DNA of 22,738 nt, from assembly GCA_038321615.1 (NCBI GenBank), contig JBBQFC010000052.1:1-22738 (forward strand). The letters are read 5' to 3'. The position numbers were made by a program, and so were the translations under genes. The notes under the pieces are model-generated. The model was not told the DNA's origin, ran no database searches, and saw only the letters and a list, made by a program, of their open reading frames with translations. Position 1 is the first letter of the stretch; every line of letters starts with the position of its first letter. The stretch is from JBBQFC01 sp038321615. GTDB taxonomy: Bacteria; Bacteroidota; Bacteroidia; Flavobacteriales_D; Cryomorphaceae. This document shows, piece after piece, positions 1 through 6,695 of the stretch.

Positions 1-143
1 TGGTTAAGCCGGCATTTGTGACGATCAATCTGCAATGAGAGAGAATCGTCCCGATTACTCCGTGTTGAATCGCTGCCAATAAAAGCGTGTTTGAGCTTGA
101 TGGCCGGGCGTGTTCGATGTGTTCGATGTATATGCCTTAAGTG
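1..143. other. Gene-free left edge
   Basis: I see no gene here. A short ORF starting at 91 runs into the repeat array downstream, matches nothing I recognise and has low-complexity composition. A weak 6-bp inverted repeat (GACGAT at 20-25, ATCGTC at 45-50) is present but has a 19-nt loop and no T tract. From about 113 on, TTCGAT motifs appear that look like decayed remnants of the repeat that follows. Confidence 0.5.
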
Positions 144-339
144 TTCGATCTTGACAATTCGAGGTGGTCGCGAGCTTCATAATCCAAGGTCTTCGAGCTT
201 GATAGTTCATGGCTTTCGAGCGGAGTCGAGAACCCTTTCATCAAAAGCACTCTACATAAGTGGTGTTCGAGCTTGATAGTTCAAGGAGTTCTAACGGAGT
301 CGAGAATCCTATCGTCAAAAGCACTCTACTTAAGTGATG
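144..339. repeat. Degenerate tandem repeat with 74-bp unit
   Basis: Two full units of exactly 74 bp (192-265 and 266-339) both begin TTCGAGCTTGATAGTTCA and end with a block around AAAAGCACTCTAC, a TAAGTG and a trailing GT. A third unit begins at 340 (TTCGACC) but diverges at once. Two truncated units lie upstream, at 144-164 and about 168-191, sharing only the first 20 or so bases. The first full unit contains TTCGA-gcggag-TCGAG, an imperfect 5-bp stem-loop; the second has lost it. Inside the unit, the CGGAGTCGAGAA core resembles short extragenic palindromic-type repeats that I recall as common between genes in Bacteroidota. No reading frame is conserved across the units. Confidence 0.8.
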
Positions 340-405
340 TTCGACCTATGGGAGCGTCTCAATATTTATTGAGCTTACCAACGGACGATTGCAATAGTTA
401 AAAAT

Positions 406-440
406 CAAAAAACCCTCCTCGTTAGGCGGGTTTTTCTTCT
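406..440. terminator. Terminator-like hairpin in copy 1
   Basis: A nine-pair stem with one internal mismatch and loop CGTT, preceded by six A and followed by TTTTTCTTCTT. Because A and T tracts flank both sides it could stop transcripts from either strand. No gene is visible that ends just before it on the plus strand, so its client may lie left of the window or be lost. Confidence 0.6.
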
Positions 441-497
441 TAACCAATCATTTTAACCAAACAGAGTAACCAATTCCGAATGAAGTAAGATGCTTAC
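411..497. repeat. Composite intergenic element, copy 1
   Basis: An 87-bp element repeated at 631-717 with 6 differences that I can count (416, 461, 466, 473, 477, 485). Its parts in order are: a hairpin (411-433) with loop CGTT and a T-rich tail; three perfect TAACCAA heptamers at 441, 454 and 467, spaced exactly 13 bp; and a small inverted repeat GTAAG-atg-CTTAC at 485-497. In this copy the hairpin stem carries one T/C mismatch (position 416). There is no coding potential. Its function is unknown to me. Confidence 0.8.
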
Positions 498-626
498 ATA
501 TCCTATAACGAAAAAACAGAAAATTAGGTTTCCTGATTCTGTTAAATATTTCTTATTTCTTCGAGAATAATACTTAAAATACTAAAAATCAATTACTTGA
601 ATTACTCAATAAAACTACCCTAAAAG

Positions 627-660
627 GAAAAACCCGCCTCGTTAGGCGGGTTTTTCTTCT
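627..660. terminator. Bidirectional terminator-like hairpin in copy 2
   Basis: A perfect nine-pair stem AACCCGCCT/AGGCGGGTT with loop CGTT. Five A precede it and five T follow, so it reads as a rho-independent terminator on both strands. Read leftward it lies about 175 bp past the dps stop and is the nearest terminator for dps. Confidence 0.7.
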
Positions 661-717
661 TAACCAATCATTTTAACCAATCAGAATAACCAGTTCTGAA
701 TGAAATAAGATGCTTAC
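631..717. repeat. Composite intergenic element, copy 2
   Basis: Second copy of the element at 411-497, in the same orientation and offset by 220 bp. Here the hairpin stem AACCCGCCT/AGGCGGGTT is perfect. Two heptamers are intact (661 and 674) and the third has become TAACCAG (687). The terminal inverted repeat keeps four of its five pairs. The 133 bp between the copies (498-630) are AT-rich, with no gene and no promoter that I can identify. Confidence 0.8.
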
Positions 718-832
718 GTAAATATATGTTTCAACAACCATACCAAACCATGATATTAAGTTGACTTATCGACTTCTATATGTCCATAACTTCAAAACAC
801 CAGTTTTTACTGATAGTTCGGGAGTGTAAAAC
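718..832. other. AT-rich spacer downstream of dps
   Basis: I see no gene or clear hairpin between copy 2 of the repeat element and the dps stop codon. The ORF opening at 780 on the plus strand mostly lies antisense to dps and is a shadow. Confidence 0.5.
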
Positions 833-1327
833 TTATTTTTTTGCAAACGCAGAGAACATCCAATGTCTCTTTTCGGTACGTACAATAAGGTGCCGCATCA
901 AAGTTTCGGTGCCGATATCTCCAAAATCAATGGCAAGATCTGCCACATCGACCATGAATGACAAGAGTAGCTCATAGTCGGCAATTACCGCTTTGATCAT
1001 TTCGTTCGAGCTCAGATCACCTTCGGACTCTTGAATATCAGCATGTTCTAGGTAAGCCGCCAATGTACTCATGGGCTTGAAGCCCAAAATCCGGATGCGT
1101 TCTGCCACACTGTCAATGGTCTCTGCCGCGTGCAGATATTCTGCTTCCAGTTTTTCGTGCACATCAAAAAAATCGCCACCTACCACATTCCAGTGAAAGT
1201 TCCTGATTTTCTGATATACTACACTGTAGTTGCATAGCAGAGTGTTGAGCGCATCGACTATTTGCGTGGCCTCTTCTTTATCGAAGCCCAATTTGCTGTA
1301 GGCCTTTTCTTTTGCTTGTGTTTCCAT
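833..1327 (-). CDS. dps: Dps family ferritin-like DNA-protection protein
   Basis: A ferritin-like mini-ferritin of 164 residues, the usual Dps length. Dps dodecamers oxidise Fe(II) with hydrogen peroxide, store the iron mineral and so protect DNA. The inter-subunit ferroxidase ligands are all present at family spacing: His45 (in NFHWNV), His57, Glu61, Asp72 and Glu76; Glu61 replaces the more common Asp, which is a known kind of variation. The N-terminus is short (about 20 residues before the first helix) with three Lys and no long basic tail, so DNA binding by a tail is uncertain. The gene has the best promoter of the window (TTTG and TACCTTTG boxes, 18 bp apart), a leader of about 20 nt and no strong Shine-Dalgarno. 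It lies 87 bp after the decarboxylase stop and is probably transcribed separately, likely in response to oxidative stress or starvation as in relatives. Confidence 0.93.
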   Translation of the reverse strand: METQAKEKAYSKLGFDKEEATQIVDALNTLLCNYSVVYQKIRNFHWNVVGGDFFDVHEKLEAEYLHAAETIDSVAERIRILGFKPMSTLAAYLEHADIQESEGDLSSNEMIKAVIADYELLLSFMVDVADLAIDFGDIGTETLMRHLIVRTEKRHWMFSAFAKK

Positions 1328-1346
1328 GTTTTCGCGTATTTGTCTA

Positions 1347-1376
1347 CAAAGGTACTACGATCGTTAACCTATCAAA
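1347..1376 (-). promoter_or_regulatory. dps promoter, -33/-7 Bacteroidota type
   Basis: Read on the minus strand, TTTG (1373-1376) is followed after 18 bp by TACCTTTG (1347-1354), 19 bp before the dps ATG. This matches the -33 TTTG / -7 TAnnTTTG consensus of Bacteroidota primary sigma factors better than any other site here. Confidence 0.75.
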
Positions 1377-1414
1377 TTACCATGCTCTATGAGCCGATCG
1401 TCATGACGATTATT

Positions 1415-2848
1415 TCAATCTGCCTTTACTGCTTCCGCCAGCATACCCGCAGCGGCAGATCGTATGGACTGAAAGAAGCGATCCATGTCTGCTTCTGTCA
1501 AATCGGCATTTAGTAATACCAGTCTAATGGATAATCCACTATCCAGCCGGCAATAGTTCACCATTATTTCTCCTTTTCGCACCAAAGCGTAGCGAAGCTT
1601 TTCGTTGAATGAATCGATATCAATATGCTTCGGAGCCTTGTATCGGAAGTTGACGTTTACCGATTCCGTGGTGAACATAAGTTCCAGATCGTCGGCAGCA
1701 TCAATTATTTCGGTACAATAATCGGCCAGGTGCATTAGCCACTCGACGCGTTTGGCATAACCGACATCGCCAAAGTACTTCCAGGCCGTCCAAAGCTTCA
1801 AGGAATCAACTCTCCGGCCACATTGCAACGAAGCCGGTCCGAGGTCATAGGCCGAATTTTCATTTTCATGGTATATATAATCCGCATCATATGACTGGAT
1901 TTCTTCACGCATGATATTAGGATCCTTCACGAGCAATACAGAGCAGATGAGCGGAATATTCATCATTTTATGGGGATTCCACGAAAAACTGTCAGCTTTT
2001 TCCAACCCGCTGAACAAATCTCGGTACTTGTCGCTCAACAATAAACTCCCTCCCCAGGAACCGTCCACGTGGTGCCATAATCCATATTGCTTCGCTACGG
2101 CATCTATTTCGTCAATCGCATCAAATGAGCCCGTCTCTGTAGTGCCGGCGGTACTGGTAACCATAAACGGCGAATATCCGCTGGCCATAGCCGTTTCAAC
2201 GGCAGTTGCGAACGCATCGCCCCGCATTCTACCCCGGCTATCCAATGGTACTTTGATTACTCCTTCTTGACCGATTCCAGTAGTATTTGCAGCTTTTAAC
2301 AGGGAAAAATGGCTTCTTTCTGAAGCGAATATTACCATCCGCGGATGCGCGTTTATTCCAGTATGTTTTACCCCTTTGAATACTGAATTTCGGGCTAGAA
2401 GCATAGCAACCAGATTTGTGTTGCTTCCGCCAGTCATAAAGCCTCCATTCCCGTTCTCCCAGCCTGTATAACTGAGCATTTTAGAGATGAGCTCAATCTC
2501 CATTAAAGTAGCCACAGGCGCTACTTCATAAGTGTACATGGAAGTATTGGTGAGTGCGGTTATCAATTCGCCTGCAAAAGCAGGGAAATTAAACCCACCA
2601 AAAAGCTGATTCACATAGCCCGGATGCCCGGTACGCACAGCGAATTTCAAATAATTTCGAAGATCTTGCATCACGCCTTCCATGCCATCGCCTTCGGGCG
2701 AAAGTGTAAGCGAGAGTGCCTGTTTTAATTCCTTTGGTGAGCGATGCTCCACAATGGGTGTGTCCGACCTGCGGCTATCGGAAATCCATGAATTCATCAA
2801 TTCAAAGATCTCAGAGAGTATCGTTTGCTCTGAATAAGCATGCTTCAT
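1415..2848 (-). CDS. PLP-dependent group II decarboxylase (glutamate/cysteine-sulfinate decarboxylase type)
   Basis: A fold-type I pyridoxal-phosphate decarboxylase of 477 residues from the ATG at 2848. In that numbering, Lys294 in NPHK is the Schiff-base lysine, Asp262 in HVDGSWGG would bind the PLP pyridine nitrogen and His180 in ERSHFS would stack on the ring. TAGTT and the block GRRVDSLKLWTAWKYFG are also conserved. The family decarboxylates glutamate, cysteine sulfinate, aspartate or 2,4-diaminobutyrate; sequence layout is close to animal GAD/CSAD, but I cannot fix the substrate. The family usually reads HVDAAWGG; here it is DGSWGG. A longer frame reaches an ATG at 2920, but that would overlap the upstream gene and lies upstream of the -7 box TACTTTTG (2875-2882); ATG 2848 also has AAGG about 10 nt before it. 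No antiporter or transporter gene is adjacent. Confidence 0.85.
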   Translation of the reverse strand: MKHAYSEQTILSEIFELMNSWISDSRRSDTPIVEHRSPKELKQALSLTLSPEGDGMEGVMQDLRNYLKFAVRTGHPGYVNQLFGGFNFPAFAGELITALTNTSMYTYEVAPVATLMEIELISKMLSYTGWENGNGGFMTGGSNTNLVAMLLARNSVFKGVKHTGINAHPRMVIFASERSHFSLLKAANTTGIGQEGVIKVPLDSRGRMRGDAFATAVETAMASGYSPFMVTSTAGTTETGSFDAIDEIDAVAKQYGLWHHVDGSWGGSLLLSDKYRDLFSGLEKADSFSWNPHKMMNIPLICSVLLVKDPNIMREEIQSYDADYIYHENENSAYDLGPASLQCGRRVDSLKLWTAWKYFGDVGYAKRVEWLMHLADYCTEIIDAADDLELMFTTESVNVNFRYKAPKHIDIDSFNEKLRYALVRKGEIMVNYCRLDSGLSIRLVLLNADLTEADMDRFFQSIRSAAAGMLAEAVKAD

Positions 2849-2874
2849 AAGCTTGTGCCTTGAAAAATAATGCG

Positions 2875-2882
2875 CAAAAGTA
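2875..2882 (-). promoter_or_regulatory. Candidate -7 box of decarboxylase gene
   Basis: TACTTTTG on the minus strand matches TAnnTTTG. It sits just past the WG-repeat gene's stop and 26 nt before ATG 2848, which supports that start. No -33 TTG is visible at the right distance. Confidence 0.5.
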
Positions 2883-2889
2883 CAATAGT

Positions 2890-5025
2890 TTATTGAGCAG
2901 TTTGATCGTTGTGCTTCCACAAATAGCTGCCCCGACTGCGGTCGAAGTAATCGGCATAGCCCGATGGTAAAATCAACGCTACTACTTTGTCGTCGATCAC
3001 TTTAATTTCGGCATAAATGAACGGAGTGATCGGCTCCCCTTTCTTCGAAATTAAAGCTAAAGTGGTATCTCCTCCATAGATCAAATTGCCCACGCGCTCG
3101 AGCTGTAAATACTTGTCCGAAAGCCCCTTTTCCTTCCAGTCAATTAGAAAAAAACGTCCTTTCATTTTCACGATTGCAACGGAATCTTCAAAAGCCGCAG
3201 CTTCTTCATATTTGAAATCAATCCAGACTTTGTTGGTGGCATCCACAAAGCCCCACTTTCCTTTTTTTTTCGCGGCAAACCGGTCGAGACCCTTGGATCG
3301 AATGTCTTCAAACATTGCGGGTAGCACCTTTCGTCCTGTGCTATCGATCAATCCCACTTTTTCATCTTGAAAAACCTTGCCATAACCATTATTAAAGTAT
3401 GATTCAGTAAGAGCTTTTGATGAGTAAGTGTACTTCGACTCGGTAACCAGCCTTCCTCTTTCGTCAATAAAGCCGTAAGCTCCGTCTTGTGCGGCTAGAG
3501 CGAAACCTTCGTGAAACTCTCCGATTTGCTCGTAAAGGGTGTCGAGTACGGCATTGCCCAATCGGTTTATTAGTCCAAACATCTTGTTGGCTCGGGCTCG
3601 CGCTGCAACCCCATTTTCCGGCAACGGTTCAATCCAATCCCAGCGAAAGTCACTTATTGGTTCTCCATTTCTATCTATGAAGCCTTGACGACCTTCGCGG
3701 CCAACCACGGCAAGTCCATTCTTAAAATCTGTGGCCGCTTCAAATTGGAAGTCAATTACGAGTTCCCCGGTTTCATTGGCGTATCCCAATAATCCATCGC
3801 GCTCCAAATAAATCAGACCTTCGGACATTTCTCCCAATTCTTCATAGGCAGCGGGAATTATCTCTTCGCCAAACCGATTGATCAACCCATACTTCCCATC
3901 GCGCTCTACCACAGCGAATCCTTCCCGAAAGGAGAAACCATCATCGTAGGTGAACCCGGTGATCAGCTTTCCATCTTTCTTTAAAAAAGCTACCCGATTA
4001 TCGAGACCGACAAGGCTTATGTTTTCAATAAATGGCTCAACCCAATCGTATTTTGGCTCAATACGCATGGCTCCAGTCTCGTCGATGAAACCATAACGAT
4101 CGCCCACCTTAACGGGATAAAAACGGGTAACAGCAAAACTGAAATCGTTCTGCAATTCTTCCAAGAAGGGATAATCGGAATATTTCAAAGTGAATGCTGC
4201 GATAGCTCGCGGATCGAATTGCTTGATCTCTAACAGATAGATTTTTCGCCAAGCTTCATTAACATTTCGATTCTGAGTAAATTGACGTATGAATTGGAGC
4301 AATTCGTTGGGATCGTTCTTCGCGTCGAAATGTTTGAAAATTTGATTTTCCGCGTCTACAATATAGGGGCTGCTCGGATAATCAGCGATAAAAGTTGAGA
4401 AGGAACCAACATTGCCAATTGCTGTAGCTTCGCTGTAAAGCGCTGCTTCGTAATTGCTTTTCGCCTCTGCCAATTGCGCAGCATCGGGGTATGTTTCTAT
4501 GAAATTTACAAAGTCGGATGCCATGCCGGCTTCAACGGCAGCTCGGTAAGCCAGATTATTCCGGAGCTCTACGGCGGTCTTCGCAAAGGGCTCAGTACGA
4601 TGATCTTTTAGAAAGTTATTCCACGTTTCAAGTGTATTTGCGTCCTGAGCAAATTCAAAAAACAGGGAGTCAACATGGCGCAGTTGGTCGCTCACGCGAT
4701 TCGGAGTAAGTCCTATCTCTTGATATTTCAGCGAATCGGGTGGGTATGATGAAGAAAGATTGCGACCAGCTATGTTTATAAATCGGAAAGCTGAGTCGGG
4801 TTGATAAAAGGGGTTATCGTTGCGGGCATAAATGATACTCAAGCCATAAGCCGCACCCAAACTATCGCGCTTTAACGCATCGTAGAAAAGATCTTTTGCT
4901 TCAAAATAATTGAATACCGCTAAGGCTTCGAACCCACGTCTTGTTTTGCCAGTCGGAGCAGTAGCAGCCGAAAGCATCAAAAGGTAAAGTGCCGCGAGAA
5001 CAAAGCAACGAAAGGGCTTAATCAT
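2890..5025 (-). CDS. Exported WG-repeat protein with TPR-like N-terminal half
   Basis: A 711-residue protein with an N-terminal signal peptide (basic start, hydrophobic residues about 8-22, small residues after). Residues about 30-300 are helical and TPR-like, with recurring F..FI..YP.S patterns. Residues about 305-700 are 10-12 WG repeats of about 34 residues, recognisable by YGFID..G..I.P.Y, GKYGLINRFGEEI, GFIDRNGEPI and KWGFVDATNK. WG repeats form beta-rich, propeller-like or solenoid surfaces thought to mediate binding; no enzyme motif is visible. The protein probably acts in the periplasm or at the cell surface. Its -7 box lies 4 nt before the ATG. It follows the TPR-like gene on the same strand after 56 bp and may work with it, but this is inference. 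Function unknown. Confidence 0.8.
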   Translation of the reverse strand: MIKPFRCFVLAALYLLMLSAATAPTGKTRRGFEALAVFNYFEAKDLFYDALKRDSLGAAYGLSIIYARNDNPFYQPDSAFRFINIAGRNLSSSYPPDSLKYQEIGLTPNRVSDQLRHVDSLFFEFAQDANTLETWNNFLKDHRTEPFAKTAVELRNNLAYRAAVEAGMASDFVNFIETYPDAAQLAEAKSNYEAALYSEATAIGNVGSFSTFIADYPSSPYIVDAENQIFKHFDAKNDPNELLQFIRQFTQNRNVNEAWRKIYLLEIKQFDPRAIAAFTLKYSDYPFLEELQNDFSFAVTRFYPVKVGDRYGFIDETGAMRIEPKYDWVEPFIENISLVGLDNRVAFLKKDGKLITGFTYDDGFSFREGFAVVERDGKYGLINRFGEEIIPAAYEELGEMSEGLIYLERDGLLGYANETGELVIDFQFEAATDFKNGLAVVGREGRQGFIDRNGEPISDFRWDWIEPLPENGVAARARANKMFGLINRLGNAVLDTLYEQIGEFHEGFALAAQDGAYGFIDERGRLVTESKYTYSSKALTESYFNNGYGKVFQDEKVGLIDSTGRKVLPAMFEDIRSKGLDRFAAKKKGKWGFVDATNKVWIDFKYEEAAAFEDSVAIVKMKGRFFLIDWKEKGLSDKYLQLERVGNLIYGGDTTLALISKKGEPITPFIYAEIKVIDDKVVALILPSGYADYFDRSRGSYLWKHNDQTAQ

Positions 5026-5029
5026 TTGG

Positions 5030-5037
5030 CAAAAGTA
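5030..5037 (-). promoter_or_regulatory. Candidate -7 box of WG-repeat gene
   Basis: TACTTTTG on the minus strand, then CCAA and the ATG at 5025. With a start point 4-7 nt after the box the mRNA would be leaderless or nearly so. No good -33 element is seen. Confidence 0.45.
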
Positions 5038-5081
5038 AAAAGAGCAAACCAGCGCTGCGAATCGATTCTCCCAATTTTAGC

Positions 5082-5816
5082 CTACTTCCCCGACTTCTTG
5101 TACACCATATCAAATTCGGCATCACCGTCGAGCACGGGCTGAGCCAAATTTAGAGTGGCACGAGCCGAATCGCGCATGCTCTCCGTATTGAGATATTCTA
5201 CGTAGTTCAGCACTCCATCGCGAAGCAATTTACGCTCCACCGAGTTTAGGGTGCTCATATCGCGGGTGTACATTACCTTGCCTCCTTCTTTAAAATTAAG
5301 CTTGGCTTCTGTAACGTTTCGAATCTGAAGTTGACAATAGCCAAGCATGAGCCAGGCTCCGGGATCGGTGGGGTCGAAATCGCAAATACCATCGTAATAA
5401 CGCTTAGCACGGCTATACTTTCCATCGGACATTAAGCCCCCTGCTTCGCGAATAGCGGATTCTTTTAACTCACGGAAATAGAGATCATTTTCTTCAAAAA
5501 GCGCACCTTCTGGATCTTTTCTTCGGTACTTAGCCGCCCATTTAATGGCATTCGAAAAAGATTTTTCGGGTGGGAAATCTTCAAAGTACTTTTCATTGCG
5601 GCTCATTTCGTAATAAGCCTTAGAAATATAGAGGTAAGGTGTTGGATCCTTCTTCGTTTTGTCGTTATCGACATAATTCTCGCCTTTGGAGATAACCTTC
5701 TCATATTTTTCGTCCATGAGGAGGTTGCGGAGGTCTTCGAACTCTTCTTGGCTGTAGCCAAATTGGGCGATTAAAAGAAAAACAGAAAGAGATAAGAGCT
5801 GGGAATAAAATTTCAT
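5082..5816 (-). CDS. Exported TPR-like protein of unknown function
   Basis: A 244-residue protein starting with a signal peptide (hydrophobic residues about 6-17, likely cleavage after GYSQ near residue 23). The rest is mostly helical. Residues about 130-190 fit a tetratricopeptide pattern (YSRAKRYYDGICDFDPTDP, then GAWLMLGYCQLQIRNVTEAK). An earlier helix pair at residues 55-75 (PYLYISKAYYEMSRN) may be another repeat. There is no membrane anchor besides the signal and no catalytic motif. TPR domains bind other proteins, so a periplasmic scaffold or assembly role is possible. The next gene downstream is the WG-repeat protein on the same strand. The start is the only one consistent with a signal peptide; a TATATTTG box lies 29 nt upstream. 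Confidence 0.7.
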   Translation of the reverse strand: MKFYSQLLSLSVFLLIAQFGYSQEEFEDLRNLLMDEKYEKVISKGENYVDNDKTKKDPTPYLYISKAYYEMSRNEKYFEDFPPEKSFSNAIKWAAKYRRKDPEGALFEENDLYFRELKESAIREAGGLMSDGKYSRAKRYYDGICDFDPTDPGAWLMLGYCQLQIRNVTEAKLNFKEGGKVMYTRDMSTLNSVERKLLRDGVLNYVEYLNTESMRDSARATLNLAQPVLDGDAEFDMVYKKSGK

Positions 5817-5832
5817 TGTGATGTGTTTGATT

Positions 5833-5840
5833 TACCTTTG
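5833..5840 (+). promoter_or_regulatory. Candidate -7 box of trmD
   Basis: TACCTTTG followed by C, the commonest form of the Bacteroidota -7 box, 77 nt before the trmD ATG. The -33 region has only TTTC. It faces the minus-strand box at 5846-5853. Confidence 0.5.
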
Positions 5841-5845
5841 CGAAT

Positions 5846-5853
5846 CAAATATA
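5846..5853 (-). promoter_or_regulatory. Candidate -7 box of TPR-like gene
   Basis: TATATTTG on the minus strand, 29 nt before the ATG at 5816. It lies only 5 bp from an opposing TACCTTTG box on the plus strand. Confidence 0.5.
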
Positions 5854-5917
5854 GTACCTAATTTTAAAGTGGGCTTGAAATTTTGGTTTCTCTGCAGCCC
5901 CACTCTCCACTTTTACG

Positions 5918-6619
5918 ATGCGCATAGATATCATTTCACTTCTACCTGGCTTGCTCGTAAGCCCATTCGGCGACAGCATATTAAAAAGAGCGCAAACGAA
6001 GGGTTTGGTGGAAATCCACGTGCACGATTTGCGACAGTGGAGTACATCGAAACATAAGAATGTAGATGATTATGCCTTTGGTGGGGGCGCAGGAATGGTG
6101 ATGAGTCCAGAGCCTATTGCCTTATGCATTGATGAGTTACGCGCTCAGCGCCACTATGATGAACTGATTTACTTAACGCCCGATGGCGAACAATTGGCAC
6201 AAGCACGGGTGAACTCATTGAGCCTGAAGAATAATATTTTGATGCTATGCGGGCATTACAAAGGGGTAGATCAGCGAATACGCGATAGCTACATAACGCT
6301 TGAAATTTCGATTGGCGATTATGTTTTAAGTGGTGGTGAACTTGCCGCGGCCGTGCTGAGCGATGCGATTATCAGGCTTTTGCCAGGTGTACTCAACGAC
6401 GAAACCTCTGCACTAACAGATAGCTTCCAAGACCACTTGTTGGCTCCACCCGTTTATACGCGGCCAGCGGAGTTCAGAGACCTCAAGGTTCCGGCTGTTC
6501 TGCTCTCGGGAAATGAAGCAGCGATTGAAAATTGGCGGATGGAGCAGGCAATGGAGCGCACCAAAACGCGCAGGCCTGATCTCTGGCGAAAATTTAGCAG
6601 CGATAGCCCCGAGAATTAA
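5918..6619 (+). CDS. trmD: tRNA (guanine-37-N1)-methyltransferase
   Basis: TrmD uses S-adenosylmethionine to methylate N1 of G37 next to the anticodon, which prevents +1 frameshifting; it is essential in most bacteria. The 233 residues match the SPOUT-fold family in full: FGGGAGMVM (54-62), YLTPDGE (85-91), LCGHYKGVDQR (110-120), and the knot with EISIGDYVLSGGE (129-141). Asp168 in TDSF occupies the position of the catalytic Asp, and PVYTRP and the C-terminal helical tRNA-binding domain follow. Many homologues read DG after DSF and its following residue; here it is QDHLLAPP, a minor change. Start chosen for the typical MRIDIISLLP opening. rplS follows after 76 bp, the classic trmD-rplS pairing, although rpsP and rimM are not beside it here. 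Confidence 0.97.
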   Translation: MRIDIISLLPGLLVSPFGDSILKRAQTKGLVEIHVHDLRQWSTSKHKNVDDYAFGGGAGMVMSPEPIALCIDELRAQRHYDELIYLTPDGEQLAQARVNSLSLKNNILMLCGHYKGVDQRIRDSYITLEISIGDYVLSGGELAAAVLSDAIIRLLPGVLNDETSALTDSFQDHLLAPPVYTRPAEFRDLKVPAVLLSGNEAAIENWRMEQAMERTKTRRPDLWRKFSSDSPEN

Positions 6620-6652
6620 AGCAGAAAACTGGTTAACCTAAAATAAAATTCG

Positions 6653-6660
6653 TACTATTG
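6653..6660 (+). promoter_or_regulatory. Candidate -7 box of rplS
   Basis: TACTATTG differs from TAnnTTTG at one base and is followed by CA. It lies 35 nt before the rplS ATG. It could give rplS its own transcript in addition to readthrough from trmD. Confidence 0.35.
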
Positions 6661-6695
6661 CAGCCCGAAATTCGAGCGTACTCACACCCCAAGTC

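Noticed and set aside
20..50. Hairpin GACGAT/ATCGTC
   Set aside because: Six pairs around a 19-nt loop without a T tract are expected by chance.
91..276. Short ORF inside the repeat region
   Set aside because: It runs through the 74-bp repeat units, whose frame is not kept between copies (74 is not a multiple of 3), and shows no family match.
144..339. CRISPR array
   Set aside because: The units are tandem with no unique spacers, vary strongly and have no cas genes nearby.
1..832. tRNA or rRNA gene
   Set aside because: No cloverleaf, no T-arm GTTCRANNC with paired stems and no rRNA-like stretch could be found.
2849..2920. Upstream start (ATG 2920) for the decarboxylase
   Set aside because: It would overlap the end of the WG-repeat gene, precede the -7 box and add 24 residues unlike the family.
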